This document shows, in pieces, positions 13,674 through 19,499 of a stretch of DNA of 24,474 nucleotides (its first letter is position 1; each line of letters begins with the position of its first letter). The position numbers and the translations under genes were made by a program. The notes under the pieces are model-generated. The model worked only from the letters and a program-made list of their open reading frames with translations. It was not told where the DNA came from and did no database searches. Origin of the DNA: a virus. Location of the stretch: IMG/VR virus record IMGVR_UViG_3300020392_000971, positions 1-24,474 of that record. One strand, 5' to 3'.

Positions 13674-14061
13674 CCTTCAATACCAAATAGTTGAAAAAAT
13701 TAAACAAGAATTAGACATACATGAGTATGATGTACTAGATATTTTACCTTTGTTCTTTAAAAATCATAGGATTAGAAGTAATAAGGTTATCGGTGTTAGA
13801 CTAACCAAGTACGGACTTACATTAATGCAAAAAAGTTTTTCATGTTACAAGTTTAAACTAGATAATTTTAAGTTATCAAATAAAGCAGTAGTAAAGTTAG
13901 ATCAAACGATGCAATGGCCATACTTTATAGATAATAAGCAATTAGTATTATTCAGTGAAAAGGATTCTGTTATTTTAAAGTTAAAAGGTCAAAACTTGGA
14001 AAAATGGTTATTAGGTCTTCGTAAACCAAAAAATCCAAAAAAAGCCGATACCGACAAGTAA
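13645..14061 (+). CDS. Basic protein of unknown function (138 aa)
   Basis: The frame is open from a GTG at 13639; I prefer the ATG at 13645 (another is at 13657), all inside the end of the previous gene, so coupling is likely. The protein is basic with beta-rich segments (KVIGVRLTKYGLTLMQKSFS, KQLVLFSEKDSVILKLKGQN) and a Lys/Pro tail (RKPKNPKKADTDK). Before these is a helical LDIHEYDVLDILPLFFKNHR. No family recognised. Confidence 0.68.
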   Translation: MKSKMPIQNSLQYQIVEKIKQELDIHEYDVLDILPLFFKNHRIRSNKVIGVRLTKYGLTLMQKSFSCYKFKLDNFKLSNKAVVKLDQTMQWPYFIDNKQLVLFSEKDSVILKLKGQNLEKWLLGLRKPKNPKKADTDK

Positions 14062-14068
14062 ATAATAT

Positions 14069-14085
14069 TGTAACATAACGTTACA
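14069..14085. promoter_or_regulatory. Perfect dyad TGTAAC-N5-GTTACA (candidate operator)
   Basis: A perfect 6+6 inverted repeat has half-site starts 11 bp apart, about one helical turn, and sits 31 bp upstream of the start at 14116. The same half-site recurs four times at 14556-14619. The NtcA consensus GTA-N8-TAC does not fit (here N9). The regulator is unknown. Confidence 0.5.
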
Positions 14086-14115
14086 TTTTACACACATACA
14101 CACACAGGAGAAAAT

Positions 14116-14331
14116 ATGAGTAATAGCAAAAGCGGGTTCGAACTACGAACCGAAATTCTCGGTATGGCAATGGGTCTCTTAGAAGAGAACAGAACGCAGA
14201 CCGTTAATCAATTCTACGCAATGGAACCGGAGCAAAGAGCGGACAAGATAATGCCGATCATTGAGATCACCCCTGAGCAAGTAATTGAACAAGCACAAAA
14301 ACTTTATGAATTCGTAACTGAAGTAAAATAA
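14116..14331 (+). CDS. Small conserved phage protein (71 aa)
   Basis: AGGAG at 14107-14111 precedes the ATG. The protein is acidic and helical: GFELRTEILGMAMGLLEENR, an NQFYAMEP linker, then ITPEQVIEQAQKLYEFV. I recall small proteins with the GFExRTxxLxxAxGLL start in marine T4-like phages. The gene uses more G/C-ending and CGN/CCN codons than its neighbours, as highly expressed late genes or recent arrivals can. It is followed by a strong terminator and converges with a minus-strand microgene of similar composition. A dyad operator lies upstream. Confidence 0.72.
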   Translation: MSNSKSGFELRTEILGMAMGLLEENRTQTVNQFYAMEPEQRADKIMPIIEITPEQVIEQAQKLYEFVTEVK

Positions 14332-14341
14332 GGTGAGGCTA

Positions 14342-14372
14342 AAAGAAAAGGGAGCCTAGACTCCCTTTCTTT
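14342..14372. terminator. Bidirectional rho-independent terminator
   Basis: A hairpin with stem AAAGGGAG (14347-14354) and CTCCCTTT (14361-14368) has a CCTAGA loop, with T-rich sequence on the right and A-rich sequence on the left. It can therefore stop transcription from both directions. It lies between the convergent genes at 14116 (+) and 14384 (-). Confidence 0.85.
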
Positions 14373-14383
14373 ATGGTTGTGTT

Positions 14384-14512
14384 TTATGATCCCCAGAATT
14401 CCTGAGCAACAGCCTCTATTCGGCCTTGCCTCATCATGGAATCAAATTTTCTAAAGTAGTCCAATGCTATACGATGAGTTGCACTGGCTACTATTCCTAT
14501 GGATTTCGCCAT
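14384..14512 (-). CDS. Minus-strand microprotein (42 aa)
   Basis: The only minus-strand gene I can support. The 42 residues read MAKSIGIVASATHRIALDYF then a helix RKFDSMMRQGRIEAVAQEFW ending GS. GGAGAAGAA (reverse strand, just right of 14512) is a clean ribosome binding site. The frame ends before the bidirectional terminator. Codon use is richer in G+C than surrounding genes, like the convergent gene at 14116. The protein is basic and helical, with no membrane segment. Not recognised. A minus-strand GATAAATA at 14624-14631 could act as a late promoter for it. Confidence 0.62.
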   Translation of the reverse strand: MAKSIGIVASATHRIALDYFRKFDSMMRQGRIEAVAQEFWGS

Positions 14513-14555
14513 TTCTTCTCCTATGATATTCTAACAAAACTGCTAGTACGTTTGT

Positions 14556-14619
14556 TGTAACTTCACCCCAATTGGGTCCTGTTACAAGTAATCAAACTGT
14601 ATGTTACAATCGTGTTACA
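14556..14619. promoter_or_regulatory. GTTACA/TGTAAC half-site array with central palindrome
   Basis: TGTAAC is at 14556-14561; GTTACA is at 14581-14586, 14603-14608 and 14614-14619. The three direct copies start 22 and 11 bp apart, so they face the same side of the helix. Between the first two sites is the perfect palindrome CCCAATTGGG (14567-14576). The last copy overlaps the -35 position of the -10 at 14640, the typical place for an activator site. The region also lies upstream of the minus-strand microgene. Confidence 0.5.
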
Positions 14620-14623
14620 AAAG

Positions 14624-14631
14624 TATTTATC
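14624..14631 (-). promoter_or_regulatory. Possible T4-type late promoter for the minus-strand gene
   Basis: Read on the minus strand this is GATAAATA, the same octamer as the candidate at 13333. It points toward the microgene ending at 14384, about 110 nt before its start codon. The long leader and the AT-rich background keep this weak. Confidence 0.25.
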
Positions 14632-14639
14632 ATTTAGTG

Positions 14640-14645
14640 TATAAT
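14640..14645 (+). promoter_or_regulatory. -10 element (TATAAT) with weak -35, possibly activator-dependent
   Basis: A perfect TATAAT lacks a good -35: the nearest is TTACAA (14615-14620) at a 19-nt spacer, and it is part of a GTTACA half-site. The expected +1 is about 14652, which is exactly an ATG and shortly before the GC-rich hairpin. Confidence 0.5.
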
Positions 14646-14651
14646 CATTAT

Positions 14652-14771
14652 ATGAGTTGTGAAATCGGCGGGGAGATTTCCGGTTCGTTGGTGTCATTTT
14701 TGGTGTTGGAAATCCCACACACTCCCGCCGACATACTATATACAGCAAGAATCATGCCCCTTTTACCCTAA
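14652..14771 (+). ncRNA. GC-rich hairpin RNA; alternatively a 39-codon leaderless ORF
   Basis: An outer stem TCGGCGGG (14665-14672) pairs with CCCGCCGA (14724-14731), 8 bp. An inner stem GATTTCC (14675-14681) pairs with GGAAATC (14708-14714), 7 bp. The internal loop is asymmetric (2 nt against 9 nt) and the apical loop has 26 nt. The stem is strikingly G+C-rich for this AT-rich genome. The loop holds two GGTGT copies that could touch ACAC in the internal loop. The same bases form an uninterrupted ORF from ATG 14652 to TAA 14771 (MSCEIGGEISGSLVSFLVLE...), placed six bases after TATAAT exactly as at 7301. I favour a structured RNA (small RNA or leader element); dual function is possible. The 3' end is unknown; the next promoter starts at 14779. 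Confidence 0.5.
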
Positions 14772-14778
14772 ATAGAGG

Positions 14779-14807
14779 TTGACCTGGTACCCAAGATCGC
14801 TTATAAT
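14779..14807 (+). promoter_or_regulatory. Sigma70-like promoter, class B
   Basis: The -35 TTGACC (14779-14784) and -10 TATAAT (14802-14807) have a 17-nt spacer. AGAGGTTGACCTGG is identical over 14 nt to the promoter at 15516. The leader carries GTAGGAGTT (14829-14837) before the ATG at 14841. Confidence 0.88.
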
Positions 14808-14840
14808 ATATACATAATTTGTAAAAAGGTAGGAGTTTTT

Positions 14841-15350
14841 ATGTATAAAGTATATCAAATCAAAATCAGCAAAGAAGTGTCTGATTATGTTAATTCAAAT
14901 GATCGTGGTCATTTAGGCGGCGAAGAAAAGTATCCAGAGTATAGAGCAAAGATGTCTACTATGAGAGGTGCTGAAGGTTTCGAAGGCGAAATGTTTAACA
15001 GTTACACCCATGTTTGTTCAGTTAAGAAAGAAGCAGGACTTGTTTCAGGTACTAGAAGTTTAGATCCTTTTGTTGTAGATGACTTAGAAGAAGTGTTTTC
15101 AGTTCTTAATGGTGCATACTACAATGAGGACGAAGAAGAAGATTTGGTTTTTGATGCTCACGTAAGTGATTACAAAATGAAAACAGTTACTCGTAAGAAT
15201 GGTGAAGAGGTTACATTCCGTGACATGCATTCTTTGAGTGTTGGAGACATTGTGCAAGATGTAGACAACGATACATATCACATTGTTGATAGTTGGGGAT
15301 TTAAGGACATTACTTCAGATGTCCTTGAAGGAGTTCAGGAAACTGCATGA
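14841..15350 (+). CDS. Conserved phage protein of unknown function (169 aa)
   Basis: It has its own class B promoter and a GTAGGAG ribosome binding site. The opening MYKVYQIKISKEVSDYVNSN is followed by DRGHLGGEEKYPEYRAKMST and SYTHVCSVKKEAGLVSGTRS, a conserved-looking block. The C-terminal part (SLSVGDIVQDVDNDTYHIVDSW) is a strand-rich fold like small beta-barrels, in which GDIV and YHIVDSWGF suggest a surface groove. The protein is acidic in the middle (YYNEDEEEDLVF). A strong early-type promoter suggests a host-takeover role, but that is inference. Confidence 0.72.
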   Translation: MYKVYQIKISKEVSDYVNSNDRGHLGGEEKYPEYRAKMSTMRGAEGFEGEMFNSYTHVCSVKKEAGLVSGTRSLDPFVVDDLEEVFSVLNGAYYNEDEEEDLVFDAHVSDYKMKTVTRKNGEEVTFRDMHSLSVGDIVQDVDNDTYHIVDSWGFKDITSDVLEGVQETA

Positions 15351-15538
15351 TGAAATTTCTACTTCGCTATTTAGATAAATTTAGTGCTAGGTCAGGTAAT
15401 CATAATTGGATTATCGACCCTGTGCTATATGATGATTCTAATGTGTTTAGTAGATTGGATGAATTGCAAAGTTTAGGTTACCTTGTAGAAATGACATTTA
15501 TTTCAGAAAAAGAGGTTGACCTGGAGAGTATATTTTAG
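15347..15538 (+). CDS. Small protein of unknown function (63 aa)
   Basis: It starts in an ATGA overlap with the previous gene (a second ATG is at 15350). The protein has FLLRYLDKFSARSGNHNWII then SRLDELQSLGYLVEMTFISE, which looks like a small alpha/beta fold. The last codons (EVDLESIF-stop) are made from the -35 and spacer of the next promoter, so the promoter is embedded in the gene end. Not recognised. Confidence 0.6.
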   Translation: MMKFLLRYLDKFSARSGNHNWIIDPVLYDDSNVFSRLDELQSLGYLVEMTFISEKEVDLESIF

Positions 15539-15544
15539 TATAAT
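15516..15544 (+). promoter_or_regulatory. Sigma70-like promoter, class B
   Basis: The -35 TTGACC (15516-15521) and -10 TATAAT (15539-15544) have a 17-nt spacer ending ATTTTAG, as in the promoters at 16765, 19439 and 22753. It lies within the last codons of the upstream gene. The leader carries GTAGGAGTAA (15568-15577). Confidence 0.9.
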
Positions 15545-15579
15545 ACTTGTATTAATTAAATAATTTCGTAGGAGTAATT

Positions 15580-16662
15580 ATGTCAACAGAGAATATTAGA
15601 AAAGTAAAACTTAGCAGGGCGAAGAGTCACCTTAAACGTGCTTTTGCAAAAAAACGTCCTGTATTTATTTGGGGTCCTCCAGGAGTTGGTAAATCCGATA
15701 TCTTGGCTCAGATCGCAGAAGAGGGTAACAACCATCTTATAGATTTAAGAATGGCTTTGTTAGATCCAACAGATATCAAAGGATATCCTTATAGAGACGA
15801 AGACACTAACAAAATGATGTGGGCGGCACCTGCCGAACTACCATCAGAAGAATTTGCTAGTGAATTCGATACAGTATTTTTGTTCTTAGATGAACTTAAT
15901 TCTGCACCACCAAGTGTGCAGGCAACTGCATATCAGTTGATCCTTAACCGTAGGGTTGGGCAATATAAATTGCCAAGCAATGTTGTTATAGCGGCGGCTG
16001 GTAATAGAGACACTGATAAAGGTGTTACATATAGAATGCCAAGTCCACTTGCTAACAGATTCCTCCACTTAGAGGTTGAAGTTAATCATGATGATTGGCA
16101 AACTTGGGCAGTTGATAACGACATCATTCCAGATGTTGTTGGTTACTTGGCTTTTGCTAAACAAGACCTTTTTGACTTCGATCCAAAGAGTTCAAGTAGG
16201 AGTTTTGCTACTCCAAGGTCTTGGGCATTCGTTAGCCAAATGTTAGAAGACAGTGATATGAGCCATGAAGAAGAAATGGACATTGTTACTGGTTTGGTTG
16301 GTGAAGGCATGGCTATTAAGTTTATGAATCATAAGAAAAATGCTTCTAAACTTCCTAAGCCTTCTGAAATACTTTCAGGTAAGGTAAAGGAGTTGAAGAA
16401 ACTTGAGATATCTTCTAAGTATGCTCTTACAGTAGGTATGAGTTATGAGTTGAAAAATATCCAAGATGAAAACGATGATAAAAAACTTACTGAAAGTTTT
16501 AACAACTTCGTTAATTTCTTAATGGACAATTTCGAACCAGAAATGTGTGTACTCGGATGTAAGATTGCTCTTAGCGAGTATGACATTGATGTTGATTTTG
16601 CAGATGTTGACCGTATCGATGAGTGGGTAGAAAGATACGGTAAGTATATGAACATCGACTAA
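15580..16662 (+). CDS. MoxR-type AAA+ ATPase
   Basis: A 360-residue ATPase. Walker A GPPGVGKS is at residues 32-39, Walker B TVFLFLDELN ends with D104-E105, sensor-1 N142 lies in AAAGNRDTDKG, and LANRFLHLEV supplies the arginine-finger segment. Substrate-binding inserts (LLDPTDIKGYPYRD, NRRVGQYKLPSN) are of the MoxR/CobS class. Such ATPases remodel or activate partner proteins that carry a VWA domain, often with metal insertion. The VWA metalloprotein gene at 16820 is that partner. The gene has its own class B promoter, and its 3' end is followed by a hairpin and terminator, so the mRNA is probably monocistronic. The substrate in the phage is unknown. Confidence 0.88.
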   Translation: MSTENIRKVKLSRAKSHLKRAFAKKRPVFIWGPPGVGKSDILAQIAEEGNNHLIDLRMALLDPTDIKGYPYRDEDTNKMMWAAPAELPSEEFASEFDTVFLFLDELNSAPPSVQATAYQLILNRRVGQYKLPSNVVIAAAGNRDTDKGVTYRMPSPLANRFLHLEVEVNHDDWQTWAVDNDIIPDVVGYLAFAKQDLFDFDPKSSSRSFATPRSWAFVSQMLEDSDMSHEEEMDIVTGLVGEGMAIKFMNHKKNASKLPKPSEILSGKVKELKKLEISSKYALTVGMSYELKNIQDENDDKKLTESFNNFVNFLMDNFEPEMCVLGCKIALSEYDIDVDFADVDRIDEWVERYGKYMNID

Positions 16663-16669
16663 TTAGTTC

Positions 16670-16712
16670 CTGTGTCGCCAGTTACTCCTACAACCTACAC
16701 TAAGCGGCACAG
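16670..16712 (+). ncRNA. Candidate 3'UTR small RNA hairpin with anti-Shine-Dalgarno loop
   Basis: CTGTGTCGC (16670-16678) pairs with GCGGCACAG (16704-16712): 9 bp with one G-U. The 25-nt loop contains GTTACTCCTACAA (16681-16693). Its complement TTGTAGGAGTAAC matches the leader Shine-Dalgarno cassettes: 10 nt at 15568, 9 nt at 16805, and 8 nt at 14829, 19491 and 22801. A strong terminator follows at once, which is how 3'UTR-derived small RNAs end. Function is inferred only from complementarity. Confidence 0.45.
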
Positions 16713-16717
16713 ACTAA

Positions 16718-16749
16718 GGGGGGATCTAAGCAGGTCCCCCCATCCTTTT
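16718..16749 (+). terminator. Rho-independent terminator
   Basis: GGGGGGA (16718-16724) pairs with TCCCCCC (16735-16741) around a 10-nt loop, followed by ATCCTTTT. It closes the AAA ATPase transcript and the small-RNA candidate before the next promoter. Confidence 0.85.
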
Positions 16750-16764
16750 AAAGCAAAAAGTAGG

Positions 16765-16793
16765 TTGACCGACCCACTAAATTTTAGTATAAT
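16765..16793 (+). promoter_or_regulatory. Sigma70-like promoter, class B
   Basis: TTGACC (16765-16770), a 17-nt spacer ending ATTTTAG, and TATAAT (16788-16793). The leader carries TTGTAGGAG (16805-16813), 7 nt before the ATG at 16820. Confidence 0.9.
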
Positions 16794-16819
16794 ATAAGTA
16801 TAGTTTGTAGGAGAACGCA

Positions 16820-18046
16820 ATGGCAGATATGATACAAGACCAAATAGTAAGAGACAGATTAATTACTGCAAGAGTTCAGTTACTTTTGAAGAATGGTTTC
16901 TTTGGTAATTTGGCAACTAGATTACAACTTCAAGAGGCATCCGATTGGTGCCCAACTGCCGCAACAGACGGCAGGTACTTCTATTACAATATAGACTTTA
17001 TTAATATGTTAGACGACGATGAACTCATATTCCTAATGGGACATGAGGTTTTACATTGTGTTTATGATCATATGGATAGACGTGGTGACAAAGACGCTCG
17101 TCTTTGGAATATAGCATGTGACTATATTGTAAACATGGATTTGGTTGAAAACAACATTGGTAAGAGAATTACCAAAGTGCAGATCTGCTTTGACTACAAA
17201 TATCAAGATTGGACTTCCGATGAAGTATTTGATGACCTTTTTGCTAATGCAGAACAGGTTACAGAAGAAACATTAGATATGCATTTAGACTTCAGTGATG
17301 AAGATGGAGAAGGTGCAGGTGCTCAAGGCAATGAAGAAAGCCAAGATGGTAAAAAGAAAGGTCCTCCACAATATTCAGAAGAAGAAAGAAATGATATTCG
17401 TGAGCAAATGAAAGAAGCAATCTTGAATGCGGCCAAAGGTGCTGGTAGTAAAGATGTTCCTAAGGGTGTTAGAAAAATGATTAAACAACTAACTAACCCT
17501 GAATTGGATTGGAGAGAATTACTTAATACAAATATACAAAGTGTTCTTAAGAATGACTTTACATTTATGAGACCTGCTAGAAAAGGTATTGCTGAAAGAG
17601 TTTACTTACCTGGTATGGATTATGATACAGACTTAGATGTGTTCTGCTTTATTGATAGTTCAGGTTCTATGTCAGATGAAATGCTTACTGACTTACTAAG
17701 CGAAGTTAAAGGTTGCATGGAGCAATACACTAACTTCAAGTTAAGACTTTGCTTCTTTGACACTGACACATATACTATTCATGAATTTGATTCTACTAAT
17801 ATTGATGACATACATGAGATAGAAATAGAAGGCGGTGGCGGTACTGAGTTTGATTGCATGTTTGATAGACTAAAAGACGAAGACATTACGCCACAGAAAT
17901 TAATTGTATTTACAGACGGTTATCCATGGGGTAGTTGGGGCGACGAGGACTACTGCGATACATTGTTTATTGTACATGGTTCAGGCTATGGTGGCAGAAC
18001 ACCTGAAGCACCTTATGGTGTTACAGTAAAATACAAAGCGGCATAA
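16820..18046 (+). CDS. VWA-domain metallopeptidase-like protein (DUF2201-type)
   Basis: A 408-residue partner of the MoxR ATPase. The N-terminal domain contains LMGHEVLHCVYDH, an HExxH zinc motif (H75, E76, H79), and DARLWNIACDYIVN, as in the putative metallopeptidase domain of DUF2201. A charged linker (about 150-200) leads to a C-terminal von Willebrand A domain whose MIDAS residues are D279-x-S-G-S283, T342 (GGGGTEFD) and D366 (FTDG). MoxR-VWA pairs in bacteria act as chaperones or metal-insertion machines. Here both genes have their own strong promoters of the same class. Whether the HExxH site is proteolytic is unknown. Confidence 0.88.
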   Translation: MADMIQDQIVRDRLITARVQLLLKNGFFGNLATRLQLQEASDWCPTAATDGRYFYYNIDFINMLDDDELIFLMGHEVLHCVYDHMDRRGDKDARLWNIACDYIVNMDLVENNIGKRITKVQICFDYKYQDWTSDEVFDDLFANAEQVTEETLDMHLDFSDEDGEGAGAQGNEESQDGKKKGPPQYSEEERNDIREQMKEAILNAAKGAGSKDVPKGVRKMIKQLTNPELDWRELLNTNIQSVLKNDFTFMRPARKGIAERVYLPGMDYDTDLDVFCFIDSSGSMSDEMLTDLLSEVKGCMEQYTNFKLRLCFFDTDTYTIHEFDSTNIDDIHEIEIEGGGGTEFDCMFDRLKDEDITPQKLIVFTDGYPWGSWGDEDYCDTLFIVHGSGYGGRTPEAPYGVTVKYKAA

Positions 18047-18381
18047 TGGAAATACAAATCAGTAAAAAGTTAAATGCTTCAGAACTTGAAGGTCTCAAAA
18101 GTACTCAAACTTATGAGAACCTAATGAAAAATAAGTTACATATTTTTTCTAAAACTTCTGAGGATGATACATTATGGGATTTACTAAAACACTTTGAGCA
18201 AAATGCTCAAGGTGTTTTTTTCATGTCAACACTTGGTAACGATAATATATGGAGAATATATTTTGAAAACACAGGAGACATGACATCTTTTTTACAATTA
18301 ATTCAAGCAACTAACAAAAAACCAGATAACATAGGCACAATTGAGTCTGTAGTAGTAAATACTACACATGACGCAGAATAA
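18046..18381 (+). CDS. Unknown protein (111 aa)
   Basis: The ATG shares one base with the VWA gene stop, so it is coupled. Mixed alpha/beta: LNASELEGLKSTQTYENLMK, then HFEQNAQGVFFMSTLGNDNI, WRIYFENTGDMTSFLQLIQA and a C-terminal strand TIESVVVNT. It overlaps the amidinotransferase start by 14 nt. No family recognised. Position suggests a link with the VWA protein but nothing in the sequence proves it. Confidence 0.65.
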   Translation: MEIQISKKLNASELEGLKSTQTYENLMKNKLHIFSKTSEDDTLWDLLKHFEQNAQGVFFMSTLGNDNIWRIYFENTGDMTSFLQLIQATNKKPDNIGTIESVVVNTTHDAE

Positions 18382-19435
18382 TAACTTATGGTCCTGTAAC
18401 GAGTGGGATCCCCTTAAAGAAATCATAATAGGCACGGCTCAAGGAGCCAATATTCCCCATGGTGATCTTAGTCATCACGCAACAAATTATGCTAATCTTA
18501 GTGCAGAAGAATATGCTAAAATGCCTAAGGGCAAGTATCCAGAGCATGTATATAGTGAAGCAGAAGAGGACTTAGACGCATTGTGCAACGTTTTAAGCAA
18601 CGATTTCGGTGTAAAGGTACAAAGGCCTAACCTTATAGATTTCGATGCTAAAATAAGCAATGGTTTGTGGGAAACAGATCAATACGAAGCATATTGTCCA
18701 CGTGATAGTGTTACAGTTATAGGTGACAAAATCATTGAAGGTGCTATGAGTTTGAGAGCAAGGTACCATGAAACCTTTTTATTTAGAGACCTTTTTATGG
18801 AGAAGATGGAACAAGGTGCTAATTGGTTACAAATGCCTAAACCACGTTTAGAAGATTCCTTATTTAAAATACAACCTGGTAGAGACCCAAGTGTAAATAA
18901 CAATGAGCCTATATTAGACCCTGCTAACCTTATACGCATGGGTTACGATATATTGTATCTTATATCCAATACTGGTAATGAGATGGGTGCTAGGTGGTTA
19001 CAGAACGCCTTAGGACCCGATTTTAGAGTACACAAGATGTTCGACTTATACAGTTGGGCACATGTCGATAGTACAATTATGCCATTAAGGCCTGGGTTGG
19101 TGGTTCTTAATGCAAGTAGAGTTGACAAAGATAAGGTTCCTGGTATATTTGATGGTTGGGATATTATTTGGTACACCGAGGAAATGTGTGTAGGTCAACC
19201 ATGCTTGGAAGACTATGCACCAGCAAGTAGTTGGATAGGTATGAATGTTTTAAGCATAGATCCCCAACATGTTTTAGTACCAGATGATGAGTTACCATTA
19301 ATGAAAGAAATGGAAAAACATGGTGTTACTCCTGTTCCAGTCCAAATGCGTCATATGAGAACCCTTGCAGGTGGCCCACATTGTGTGAGTTGTGACCTGG
19401 TCAGAGAGGGCAAATTAGAAAGTTACTGGAAATAG
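18368..19435 (+). CDS. Amidinotransferase (glycine/inosamine-phosphate type)
   Basis: A 355-residue member of the AGAT/StrB family, which transfers an amidino group from arginine to an amine acceptor. The opening WDPLKEIIIGTA is typical. The catalytic triad is recognisable: D184 in ILDPANLIRMG, H232 in SWAHVDSTIMPL and C339 in GGPHCVSCDLVRE. GNEMGARWLQ and CPRDSVTVIG are further family blocks. The length fits the family, and all catalytic residues are intact, so the enzyme is probably active. The acceptor (glycine, an inosamine, a polyamine or an antibiotic-like amine) cannot be told. The ATG overlaps the previous gene; no strong binding site is seen. The gene ends just before a class B promoter. 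Confidence 0.85.
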   Translation: MTQNNNLWSCNEWDPLKEIIIGTAQGANIPHGDLSHHATNYANLSAEEYAKMPKGKYPEHVYSEAEEDLDALCNVLSNDFGVKVQRPNLIDFDAKISNGLWETDQYEAYCPRDSVTVIGDKIIEGAMSLRARYHETFLFRDLFMEKMEQGANWLQMPKPRLEDSLFKIQPGRDPSVNNNEPILDPANLIRMGYDILYLISNTGNEMGARWLQNALGPDFRVHKMFDLYSWAHVDSTIMPLRPGLVVLNASRVDKDKVPGIFDGWDIIWYTEEMCVGQPCLEDYAPASSWIGMNVLSIDPQHVLVPDDELPLMKEMEKHGVTPVPVQMRHMRTLAGGPHCVSCDLVREGKLESYWK

Positions 19436-19438
19436 TAG

Positions 19439-19467
19439 TTGACTAATCCCCGTTATTTTAGTATAAT
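19439..19467 (+). promoter_or_regulatory. Sigma70-like promoter, class B
   Basis: TTGACT (19439-19444), a 17-nt spacer ending ATTTTAG, and TATAAT (19462-19467). The leader ends GTAGGAGTT just before the ATG at 19500. It begins three bases after the previous stop. Confidence 0.88.
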
Positions 19468-19499
19468 ATGTATATATATTAAGTAGTTGAGTAGGAGTT

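Noticed and set aside
14069-14085. NtcA box (GTA-N8-TAC) as explanation of the dyad
   Set aside because: The spacing here is GTA-N9-TAC and no cyanobacterial host is indicated.
14135-14151. GGTTCG-AACTA-CGAACC, resembling a tRNA T-arm (GGTTCGAA)
   Set aside because: It lies inside the coding frame of the 71-aa gene, the loop is too short, and no matching acceptor or anticodon arms are found on either side.
14640-14771. Glutamine (glnA/Downstream-peptide) or preQ1 riboswitch identity for the hairpin RNA
   Set aside because: The conserved core bases I remember for these riboswitches are absent, and no deazaguanine or glutamine gene follows directly.
18679-18939. Long minus-strand open frames opposite real genes (for example 18679-18939, 8666-9073, 23963-24277)
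   Set aside because: They are shadows of strongly supported + strand genes (amidinotransferase, queE, ligase), with no ribosome binding site or recognisable protein features.
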